This document shows positions 1 to 5,178 of a stretch of DNA of 5,785 nt, piece by piece; within the stretch, counting starts at the first letter, position 1, and the number at the start of each line of letters is the position of its first letter. The notes beneath the pieces were generated by a model. That model made no database searches, was not told where the DNA came from, and saw nothing but the letters and a program-made list of their open reading frames with translations. Made by a program: the position numbers and the translations under genes. This DNA is from Betaproteobacteria bacterium. Its GTDB lineage: Bacteria; Pseudomonadota; Gammaproteobacteria; Burkholderiales; SG8-39. The stretch lies in the NCBI GenBank assembly GCA_005881355.1, contig VBDM01000158.1, positions 1 through 5,785 on the forward strand, given 5' to 3'.

Positions 1-151
1 CATCGAGCTGATCGGCATTCCCCACCGCATCGTCGTCGGCGAGCGCGGACTCAAGGAAGGCGTGGCCGAGTATCAGGGCCGGCGAGAGAAGGAAGCGAAA
101 AAGTTCCCGCTCGGCGATCCGCTTGCGCCGCTGCGCCCGAGTTCACGATGA
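1..151 (+). CDS. proS: Prolyl-tRNA synthetase, C-terminal 49 residues (partial)
   Basis: ProS charges tRNA-Pro with proline in the cytoplasm. Only the end of the C-terminal anticodon-binding domain is present; the gene enters from the left edge in frame 2 (first full codon at base 2). The visible residues IELIGIPHRIVVGERGLKEG, followed by a VAEYQGRRE segment, match the last beta-strand and helix of bacterial ProS, where a GIPH-(x)n-VG-R segment and an E-Y-(x)-R motif are usual. The reading frame ends with TGA at 149-151, which overlaps the ATG of the next gene as ATGA, so translation of the two is probably coupled. Nothing can be said about the catalytic core or the editing domain, which lie outside the window. 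The identification rests on a short segment but the match in residues and order is good. Confidence 0.85.
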   Translation, partial: IELIGIPHRIVVGERGLKEGVAEYQGRREKEAKKFPLGDPLAPLRPSSR

Positions 152-827
152 AGCGCGCCGCTCTCGGCCTGCTCGCGATCGCGCTTCCCGGCTACGCTCC
201 GGCGGGGGACCAGATCTACGAGCCGCTTGCCGCCGAAGTACGCGCGGACCTGCAGGCCTCGATCGCGGACAAGCCGGCGCCGCGTCATGGCTTCACCGAT
301 TCGGCCGCCGCGGTCAACTGGCTCACCGAGATGTCGCAGCGCCTGGAAACTCGAATTCCCAACTTCCAATCCCGCGTGGAATTCCTGCGCACGATACATT
401 TCGAGGCGATCCGTGCCGGGCTCGACCCGCAGCTCGTGCTCGCGGTGATCCAGGTCGAGAGCAGCTTCCGCAAGTACGCCGTATCGCCGTATCGAGCTCC
501 GGCGCCCGGGGTTACATGCAGGTCATGCGGTTCTGGGTGGAGGTGGTCGGCCGCAAGGGCGACAACCTGTTCAGTCTGCGCACCAACCTGCGCTACGGCT
601 GCGTCATTCTGAAGCACTACCTCCGCGTCGAGAAAGGCGACCTGGTACGCGCGCTGGGCCGCTACAACGGCACGGCGGGCAGGCCCGGATATCCCGGTCT
701 CGTGATCGGCGCCTGGCGCGGCGTCTGGCGCTATCAGGGCAAACTTGCCCTTACTCAGCCCTCGCGCCTCACCCGGGTAGTCGCCGCGCCACGTCACGCC
801 GAAAATACGGCCGCGATAGTGGCCTGA
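148..827 (+). pseudogene. Secreted lytic transglycosylase (SLT domain), frameshifted
   Basis: Lytic transglycosylases cleave the MurNAc-GlcNAc bond of peptidoglycan in the periplasm, forming 1,6-anhydro-muramyl ends. The first frame (ATG 148) starts with a short signal peptide (KR, hydrophobic run, likely cleavage after APA near residue 19) and runs to motif I, IQVESSF, with the expected catalytic Glu104. After residue 113 it goes out of frame and stops at 610-612. The remaining motifs continue in the other frame to TGA 825-827: GARGYMQVM, LRTNLRYGCVILKHYL, and ALGRYNG, followed by GAWRGVWRYQG. Dropping one copy of an 8-bp tandem duplication at 478-493 rejoins them as a 223-residue protein, a normal length for a single-domain family member. 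The usual Pro after MQVM is Arg (codon 528-530). ATGA overlap with proS suggests co-transcription. It could be a true recent pseudogene or an assembly error; the family assignment itself is firm. Confidence 0.85.
477..494 (+). repeat. Exact 8-bp tandem duplication breaking the transglycosylase frame
   Basis: The unit gccgtatc occurs twice back to back (478-485 and 486-493); period-8 identity extends one base on each side. Removing one unit restores Lys-Tyr-Ala-Val-Ser-Ser-Ser-Gly-Ala-Arg-Gly, the expected bridge between SLT motifs I and II, so the duplication is the lesion. It is the kind of change produced by replication slippage, and it can in principle revert by the same route. Two copies are too few to call it a phase-variation tract. 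Confidence 0.85.
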
Positions 828-1501
828 ATTCCCAGCGCCGCGGCCCGAGGGTCGGACGCCTGATGAATCGGTCTGCCGACGACGATGTAATCGGCGCCGT
901 TGACGAATGCCTGCGCGACGTCGACCGTGCGCTTTTGATCGTCGCTCGGGCGATTCTGTACCGGGCGGATCCCTGGCGTCACGACCAGCAACCGCCCGCC
1001 GAGCTCCCGCTTGATCAGGGGCGCCTCCAGCCCCGAGGAAATCACGCCGTCGCAGCCGGCCTCGAGCGCCCGCCGCGCGCGCGAGAGCACCAGCTTCTGG
1101 ATGTCGCATTGGAAGCCGAGATCGTCGAGATCGCCCTGGTCGAGGCTGGTGAGCGCGGTGACGGCGAGGATCTTGACCTCCCCCTTCTCCCTTCCCGCCG
1201 CCTCAAGAATGGGCTGGTTGCCGTGCACGGTCGCGAAAGTCACGCCTCGATTGCGAAGCCCTCGCACCGCCGCTCCTACGGTTTCCGGAACATCGAAGAA
1301 TTTCAGATCGACGAACACCTTCTTCCCCTGGCGCGTGAGCCAGTCGATCAGCCCGAAGTAGCCGTCGGCCATGAACAGCTGCAGGCCGATCTTGTAGAAG
1401 CTCACGCTGTCCCCGAGGCGTCGCACGAGCGACTTCGCCTCTTCGGCGCTGGCGAGATCGAGAGCAGCGATCAGGCGCTCGGCGCGCGGGATCGTCTTCA
1501 T
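794..1501 (-). CDS. pyrF: Orotidine 5'-phosphate decarboxylase
   Basis: PyrF decarboxylates OMP to UMP, the last step of de novo pyrimidine synthesis, in the cytoplasm. The 235-residue product has the full set of class I motifs in order: IAALDL with Asp15, YKIGLQLF with Lys37, the catalytic signature FVDLKFFDVPETV with Asp65, Lys67 and Asp70 (D-x-K-x-x-D), the phosphate-binding TPGIRP at 175-180, and VGRPI at 208-212. Length and ends are typical. The segment usually read as H-A-(S/A)-G-G is HGNQ here (His93), a variant noted but not expected to inactivate. The ATG at 1501 is the only sensible start because no other start codon lies close by in frame; it lacks its own Shine-Dalgarno at normal spacing. 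The gene lies 43 bp downstream of the yihY-family gene on the same strand, probably in one transcription unit, and its 3' end overlaps the convergent transglycosylase tail by 34 bp. Confidence 0.97.
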   Translation of the reverse strand: MKTIPRAERLIAALDLASAEEAKSLVRRLGDSVSFYKIGLQLFMADGYFGLIDWLTRQGKKVFVDLKFFDVPETVGAAVRGLRNRGVTFATVHGNQPILEAAGREKGEVKILAVTALTSLDQGDLDDLGFQCDIQKLVLSRARRALEAGCDGVISSGLEAPLIKRELGGRLLVVTPGIRPVQNRPSDDQKRTVDVAQAFVNGADYIVVGRPIHQASDPRAAALGIQATIAAVFSA

Positions 1502-1512
1502 TGGATCGGCAT
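1498..1512 (-). promoter_or_regulatory. Possible five-codon upstream ORF (MPIQ) overlapping the pyrF start
   Basis: On the minus strand GGAG (1522-1519) lies 6 nt before an ATG at 1512, a textbook spacing. That ATG opens only Met-Pro-Ile-Gln and a TGA whose bases overlap the pyrF ATG (1501-1499) as ATGA. The pyrF ATG itself has GGAG 17 nt away, too far for direct use. The arrangement would fit ribosome loading on the mini-ORF followed by re-initiation at pyrF. It may equally be chance, since a four-residue ORF carries no statistical weight by itself. Confidence 0.3.
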
Positions 1513-1544
1513 CAGTGGCTCCAGGCCCGGCGATTCTAGCCGAT

Positions 1545-2756
1545 TCAGGCGGCCTCGCTCTCCAGCAGGCGTTTGAGCGGCAGGTTTAGGGCGTCGTCGG
1601 CACGCCCGGCGAATCGTTCCAGGAACGCTCTCACGGCTTCGCTGCGTGCCGCGCCCGACAAACCCTTGCCGTCCAGCACGAACTCGCGATAGACCTCCGC
1701 CATGAGCAGCCTCTCCGTGTCGCAGACCAGTCCATAACGGTCCCCGGTGGACCTCGCCGCCCAACCACGCGCAACCATGCGCTGAAGAATAGCCTCGGCC
1801 TGATCGCCCGCGAGCGAAGCGCGGCGCGCAATCTGCCTCAGCTCGAGCAGCTCCGGGCCCTGCTGGGCGCGCGCCAGAATCAGGAGCACCTCCAGCACAT
1901 CGCCGATGCCGGCTCTCGAAGGGCCGCCAGCGTCGCGCAGAACCGCAAAATCCGGCGCGAGCGCGGCGATCAACGCGCCGATCACGACCACCACCCAGGA
2001 GAAGTAGACCCACAGGAGGAAAATCGGGATCACGGCAAACGCCCCGTACACCAGTGTATAGGTGGGGAATTTCGCTATGTACAGCGCAAATCCGCGCTTC
2101 ATGATCTCGAACGCAAGCGCCGCGACGAAGCCTCCGAGAAGAGCATGGCGCAACCTGACCGCGCGGTTCGGCACCACATAGTAGAGAAATGTGAACGCCG
2201 CGCAGGTGAGCACGAGGGGCGCGAGCCCGATGATTGCCGCGCCCGCGAGCGGAACTTGCCGGGCGTAGCCCAGCGACGTGCTGATAATGTACGAGGTGAT
2301 CGACAGGCTTGCGCCGATCAGGACGGGGCTCAGCGTGAGCGTCGCCCAATAGATCAGGACGCGTTGTACCACGGGGCGCGTGCGTGAAACCCGCCAGATG
2401 GAGTTGAACGCCCGCTCGATCGTGAACATCATCATGAATGCAGTGACGGCGAGCACCGCAGTACCGAGCGCGGTCAGTCTTCCGGCGCGGCCGGAGAACT
2501 GCTCGATATAGCCGGTGACGACTTTCCCGGCGGCCTCCGGCAGCATGTTGGCGAGCAGGAACTGATGGATATGCTCCCCCAGGCCGGAGAAGACCGGGAA
2601 TGCCGACATGAGCGTCAGGGCAATGGTCACGAGCGGCACCAGCGCAAGCAGCGTCGTAAACGTGAGGCTCGAGGCGATCTGGAGGCAACGGACCTCGTCG
2701 AAGCGTCTCGCCACGTGAAGGAGGAAACGGCCCAGCCGTCGCAGCGTTTGCGTCAT
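1545..2756 (-). CDS. YihY/BrkB-family inner-membrane protein with C-terminal cytoplasmic domain
   Basis: This is a 403-residue polytopic protein of the YihY/virulence factor BrkB family, once misnamed ribonuclease BN. The molecular role of the family is not settled. The N-terminus has the conserved RCLQIASSLTFTTLLALVPL stretch (about 23-42) and the middle carries YYVVPNRAVRLRHALLGGF (192-210), the family hallmark. Hydrophobic segments fall near 31-51, 94-113, 133-157, 171-195, 205-226 and 236-268, consistent with six membrane passes. Residues from about 280 to 403 form a soluble, mostly helical tail. Its part at roughly 285-345 (a helix, a second helix, then a GWAARSTGDRYGLV hairpin-like end) resembles a winged helix; longer betaproteobacterial members commonly have such a tail. 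The start at 2756 gives the standard family N-terminus, though no clear Shine-Dalgarno precedes it. The gene is divergent from wrbA and lies upstream of pyrF. Confidence 0.93.
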   Translation of the reverse strand: MTQTLRRLGRFLLHVARRFDEVRCLQIASSLTFTTLLALVPLVTIALTLMSAFPVFSGLGEHIHQFLLANMLPEAAGKVVTGYIEQFSGRAGRLTALGTAVLAVTAFMMMFTIERAFNSIWRVSRTRPVVQRVLIYWATLTLSPVLIGASLSITSYIISTSLGYARQVPLAGAAIIGLAPLVLTCAAFTFLYYVVPNRAVRLRHALLGGFVAALAFEIMKRGFALYIAKFPTYTLVYGAFAVIPIFLLWVYFSWVVVVIGALIAALAPDFAVLRDAGGPSRAGIGDVLEVLLILARAQQGPELLELRQIARRASLAGDQAEAILQRMVARGWAARSTGDRYGLVCDTERLLMAEVYREFVLDGKGLSGAARSEAVRAFLERFAGRADDALNLPLKRLLESEAA

Positions 2757-2764
2757 GGTGTGCG

Positions 2765-2793
2765 TCGATCGAGGCGTGAACGTCGCCTATAAT
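2765..2793 (+). promoter_or_regulatory. Putative sigma70 promoter of wrbA
   Basis: A perfect -10 box TATAAT lies at 2788-2793 in the 62-bp divergent gap, 25 bp before the wrbA ATG. The hexamer 17 bp upstream (2765-2770, tcgatc) matches the -35 consensus at only three positions, so activity may rely on the -10 box or an activator. Transcription would start near 2800, leaving a leader of about 20 nt. The AT-rich core also reads TATTAT on the minus strand (2794-2789), so a weak opposite promoter for the yihY-family gene is possible. Confidence 0.5.
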
Positions 2794-2818
2794 AACAGCG
2801 GCTCTTCCGCCCCTTCCC

Positions 2819-3412
2819 ATGAGCGACATCCTGGTTCTCTACTACAGCCACCGCGGCTCGGTGCGCGAAATGGCCCAATGGATCGCGCGCGGCATCGAGG
2901 AAATCGAAGGCGCGGCCGCCCGGCTGCGTACCGTGCCGCGCGTTTCGAGCGTCACCGAAGGCGCCGAACCGGCCATTCCGCCTTCCGGCCCGCCTTACTG
3001 CGAGCTGCGCGACCTCGAAGAATGCATAGGGATTGCGCTCGGCAGTCCGACGCGCTTCGGCAACATGGCGGCCCCGATGAAGCATTTCTGGGACGGAACC
3101 TCGGATCTGTGGCTGAAGGGCGCGCTCGCCGGCAAGCCCGCGGCGCTCTTCACTTCCACCGCGAGCCTGCACGGCGGCCAGGAAACCACCTTGGTGTCGA
3201 TGATGCTGCCGCTGCTCCACCACGGCATGCTGGTCGTGGGGCTCCCCTACACCGAGCGCGAGCTCTTCGACACGCGATCGGGCGGCACGCCTTACGGTGC
3301 GACCCACGTTTCCGGCCCCGCTTCGGACCGCGGCTTCGACGAGACCGAGCGGAGTCTGTGTCGGGCGCTCGGCCGAAGGCTCGCTACGACGGCGCTGAAA
3401 CTCGCGCGATGA
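2819..3412 (+). CDS. wrbA: NAD(P)H:quinone oxidoreductase, type IV (WrbA)
   Basis: WrbA is a cytoplasmic flavodoxin-like FMN enzyme that reduces quinones by two electrons, avoiding semiquinone formation. The 197-residue product shows the FMN phosphate loop YYSHRGSVREMA (8-19), the second flavin loop GSPTRFGNMAAPMKHFWD (75-92) with the family-specific PTRFGN, the FTSTASLHGGQE segment (111-122), a His pair at 134-135 near the active site, and GGTPYGATHVSG (155-166). Length is normal for WrbA (about 198). The ATG at 2819 places the LVLYYS strand at the usual distance from the N-terminus. The 20 bases before it are pyrimidine-rich with no Shine-Dalgarno, which is unusual for a well-expressed gene. 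It stands alone on its strand, divergent from the yihY-family gene and convergent with leuA. Confidence 0.96.
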   Translation: MSDILVLYYSHRGSVREMAQWIARGIEEIEGAAARLRTVPRVSSVTEGAEPAIPPSGPPYCELRDLEECIGIALGSPTRFGNMAAPMKHFWDGTSDLWLKGALAGKPAALFTSTASLHGGQETTLVSMMLPLLHHGMLVVGLPYTERELFDTRSGGTPYGATHVSGPASDRGFDETERSLCRALGRRLATTALKLAR

Positions 3413-3433
3413 ATCGCGGAGTGGAGGCGATTC
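3411..3433. terminator. Possible bidirectional terminator between wrbA and leuA
   Basis: A perfect 7-bp inverted repeat, gaatcgc (3411-3417) and gcgattc (3427-3433), encloses a 9-nt loop and fills the 24-bp gap between the convergent stop codons, overlapping the wrbA TGA. On the plus strand it is followed by cctttc, a weak T-rich stretch; on the minus strand no T run follows. The position favours a terminator role, but the modest stem and poor U tract keep this tentative. Confidence 0.35.
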
Positions 3434-3436
3434 CTT

Positions 3437-4972
3437 TCACATCTGCGGGTTGATCCGTTCCATCCTGCTCTGAAGCTTGTTGAGGGCATTGACGTAGGCT
3501 TTGGCCGACGCGACGACGATATCGGTGTCGGCGCCCACGCCGTTGACGATCCTTCCGCCCTTGGCGAGACGCACCGTCACCTCGCCCTGCGACTCGGTCC
3601 CCTGCGTCACGGCATTGACCGAATAAAGCAAGAGCTCGGCGCCACTCTTCGCCACGCTCTCGATCGCTTTGAATGTGGCGTCCACCGGACCGTCGCCTTC
3701 TGAGGCGGCGGGCCGTTCCGCTCCCGACTCGGACAGGACGATTTTTGCCTGCGGTCGCTTGCTCGTTCCGCTCTCCTGTTGCATGGACACGAGCCGCCAC
3801 AGTTCCGTGGCGGCGACATCGGCTTCGTCGGAGATCAGCGCCTGCAGGTCCTCGTCGAAGATCTCATGCTTCTTGTCGGCGAGGTCCTTGAAGCGCTGGA
3901 ATGCCTTGTTGTAGGCGTCTTCCGACTCGAGCTCGATTCCGAGCTCCTTCAAGCGCTGCTTGAACGCGTTTCGCCCGGAATGTTTGCCCAGGACCAGCTT
4001 GTTCGCCGACCAGCCCACGTCCTGCGCGCGCATGATCTCGTAGGTTTCACGGCTCTTCAGCGCGCCGTCCTGGTGAATGCCGGCTTCGTGCGCGAAGGCG
4101 TTCGCGCCGACAATCGCCTTGTTCGGCTGCACCGGAAAACCGGTGATCCCGGAAACCAGGCGGCTTGCCGGAACGATTTGGGTGGTGTCGAGGCGCGTGT
4201 CGCACATGAAGACATCCTGACGCGTACGCACCGCCATCACAATTTCCTCGAGCGAGGCGTTGCCGGCACGCTCGCCCAGGCCGTTCACCGTGCATTCGAC
4301 CTGGCGCGCGCCGTTCATCACCGCGGCAAGCGAGTTGGCCACCGCCAAACCCAGGTCGTTGTGGCAATGCACCGACCACACTACCTTGTCCGAGTTGGGA
4401 ACGCGCTCCCGAAGCGTCCGGATGAGCCCCCCGAACTGCTCGGGCATGGTATAGCCGACCGTGTCGGGAATGTTGACCGTCTTCGCGCCTTCCTTGATCA
4501 CCGCTTCGAGCACACGGCAAAGGAAATCGATTTCGGAACGACCTGCGTCTTCCGGAGAAAACTCGATGTCATCGGCGAACTTGCGTGCAAAGCGCACCGC
4601 GTTGACCGCCTCGGCGAGCACCTGCTCGGGTGTCATGCGCAGCTTCTTTTCCATGTGGATGGGCGAAGTCGCGATGAAGGTATGAATCCGCCCTTGTTTC
4701 GCCGGCCTGATCGCCTCTGCGGCCCGGCTGATGTCGCGGTCGTTCGCACGCGCGAGCGAACACACCGTGCTGTCCTTGACGATGGCTGCAACGGCCTGTA
4801 CGGCGTCGAAGTCTCCGGGGCTGGAGGCGGCGAATCCGGCCTCGATCACGTCCACGCGCATGCGCTCCAGGTGCCGCGCGATGCGCAGCTTCTCTTCCTT
4901 GGTCATCGAGGCACCGGGGCTTTGCTCGCCGTCGCGCATGGTGGTGTCGAATATGATCAATTTGTCTTTCAT
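3437..4972 (-). CDS. leuA: 2-isopropylmalate synthase
   Basis: LeuA condenses acetyl-CoA with 2-ketoisovalerate to 2-isopropylmalate, the first committed step of leucine synthesis, and is normally feedback-inhibited by leucine. The 511-residue product is full length. It begins with the catalytic TIM barrel: DTTMRDGEQSPG (9-20) with Arg13, Asp14 and Gln17, the metal-binding VHCHNDLG (201-208) with His202 and His204, and NGLGERAGNASLEE (230-243) with Asn238. A linker with HEAGIHQDG (295-303) and LGKHSGRNAF (328-337) follows. The C-terminal leucine-binding regulatory domain (about 385-511) includes SVNAVTQGTESQGEV and GVGADTDIVVASAKAYVNAL. The start at 4972 is fixed by GGAG 7 nt upstream and by the family N-terminus; the frame stays open far upstream, but that extension has no LeuA-like sequence. 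The gene follows pssA on the same strand and appears to have its own promoter and a leucine-codon leader. Confidence 0.98.
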   Translation of the reverse strand: MKDKLIIFDTTMRDGEQSPGASMTKEEKLRIARHLERMRVDVIEAGFAASSPGDFDAVQAVAAIVKDSTVCSLARANDRDISRAAEAIRPAKQGRIHTFIATSPIHMEKKLRMTPEQVLAEAVNAVRFARKFADDIEFSPEDAGRSEIDFLCRVLEAVIKEGAKTVNIPDTVGYTMPEQFGGLIRTLRERVPNSDKVVWSVHCHNDLGLAVANSLAAVMNGARQVECTVNGLGERAGNASLEEIVMAVRTRQDVFMCDTRLDTTQIVPASRLVSGITGFPVQPNKAIVGANAFAHEAGIHQDGALKSRETYEIMRAQDVGWSANKLVLGKHSGRNAFKQRLKELGIELESEDAYNKAFQRFKDLADKKHEIFDEDLQALISDEADVAATELWRLVSMQQESGTSKRPQAKIVLSESGAERPAASEGDGPVDATFKAIESVAKSGAELLLYSVNAVTQGTESQGEVTVRLAKGGRIVNGVGADTDIVVASAKAYVNALNKLQSRMERINPQM

Positions 4973-4979
4973 GGTGCCG

Positions 4980-4983
4980 CTCC
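4980..4983 (-). promoter_or_regulatory. leuA Shine-Dalgarno (GGAG)
   Basis: GGAG on the minus strand sits 7 nt before the leuA ATG at 4972. It decides the start, because the same frame is open for hundreds of bases upstream through the leader region and pssA. It lies 22 nt downstream of the leader hairpin, so the hairpin does not directly cover it. Confidence 0.8.
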
Positions 4984-5005
4984 AGGGTGAAATCGTGAAA
5001 GCATC

Positions 5006-5027
5006 CGCGGCGCCTGCTTGCGCCGCG
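5006..5027 (-). terminator. GC-rich leader hairpin, probable leuA attenuator
   Basis: A perfect 8-bp inverted repeat, CGCGGCGC and GCGCCGCG on the minus strand, encloses a 6-nt loop AAGCAG. It lies 31 nt after the stop of a leucine-rich mini-ORF and 33 nt before the leuA ATG, the usual place for an attenuator terminator. The transcript continues gaugcUUUc, so the U tract is short and displaced by five bases. Termination could therefore be inefficient, or assisted by another factor. The stem itself is strong and exact. Confidence 0.55.
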
Positions 5028-5082
5028 ACCGGGTACTGCCGAATTTGGGAGTGTAAGGTTATGTGCGCGCGAGGCGCAGCAG
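5014..5082 (-). promoter_or_regulatory. Alternative (antiterminator) pairing in the leuA leader
   Basis: Number the minus-strand RNA from the leader ATG at 5142. Nucleotides 61-75 (CUGCUGCGCCUCGCG, genome 5082-5068) can pair with 116-129 (CGCGGCGCAAGCAG, genome 5027-5014) through ten pairs with one bulged A plus three more pairs after a 2-nt bulge. This uses the entire 5' arm and the loop of the terminator hairpin, so the two structures exclude each other. A second perfect 8-nt match joins leader 41-48 (GCCUGCUU, genome 5102-5095) to 124-131 (genome 5019-5012). Pairings were found by eye; no folding energies were calculated. Confidence 0.45.
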
Positions 5083-5142
5083 CAGACCGGCGAGAAGCAG
5101 GCTGCCGAGGGTAAGGCTGATAGCGGTGGCGCGGAACTGCAT
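5059..5142 (-). CDS. Leucine-rich leader peptide of leuA (27 residues)
   Basis: A short ORF in the pssA-leuA gap starts MQFRATAISLTL and ends LLLRLART, then TAA. Nine of its 27 codons are leucine, at positions 10, 12, 15-17, 20-22 and 24, including two runs of three. Followed by a GC hairpin and then leuA, this is the pattern of a leu operon leader peptide: ribosomes slow on Leu codons when charged tRNA-Leu is scarce, the terminator fails to form, and leuA is transcribed. That mechanism is established for enterobacterial leu operons; its application here is inference. There is no Shine-Dalgarno before the ATG; a -10-like box ends 7 nt upstream, so the mRNA may be leaderless. The alternative is a genuine single-pass membrane microprotein, since residues 5-22 would span a membrane with Arg at both ends. 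The gene-regulatory reading is favoured by position and hairpin. Confidence 0.65.
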   Translation of the reverse strand: MQFRATAISLTLGSLLLAGLLLRLART

Positions 5143-5149
5143 GCGTCGC

Positions 5150-5178
5150 AATATATCGGGTTTCCCGCGCTACTGCAA
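5150..5178 (-). promoter_or_regulatory. Putative promoter of the leuA leader
   Basis: On the minus strand TTGCAG (5178-5173) and TATATT (5155-5150) are separated by exactly 17 bp. The -10 box has one mismatch to consensus and the -35 box keeps the TTG core. The -35 lies in the last codons of pssA. The spacer contains CGGGAAACCCG (5167-5157), a short inverted repeat that might be an operator half or chance. The expected start point, 7-8 nt past the -10, falls on or next to the A of the leader ATG at 5142. Confidence 0.5.

Noticed and set aside
737..750. Inverted repeat gggcaaacttgccc near the pyrF 3' end as a pyrF terminator
   Set aside because: Usable stem is only 5 bp with a 4-nt loop, no T run follows on either strand, and it lies within the transglycosylase coding frame.
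285..1109. Minus-strand open frame across the transglycosylase and pyrF
   Set aside because: Shadow of pyrF and the transglycosylase in another frame; Arg/Ala-rich low-complexity translation without motifs.
1533..1538. TAGAAT on the minus strand as a -10 box for pyrF
   Set aside because: One mismatch from consensus, but no acceptable -35 at 16-18 bp; too weak to list as a promoter.
1498..2829. Minus-strand 443-codon frame overlapping the yihY-family gene
   Set aside because: Out-of-frame shadow; the yihY-family frame has the membrane segments and family motifs. Only its last five codons (the mini-ORF) are kept as a weak regulatory candidate.
3779..4990. Long plus-strand open frame antisense to leuA (about 400 codons)
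   Set aside because: It mirrors leuA in high-GC DNA; the translation has no recognisable domain, and leuA on the other strand is unambiguous and full length.
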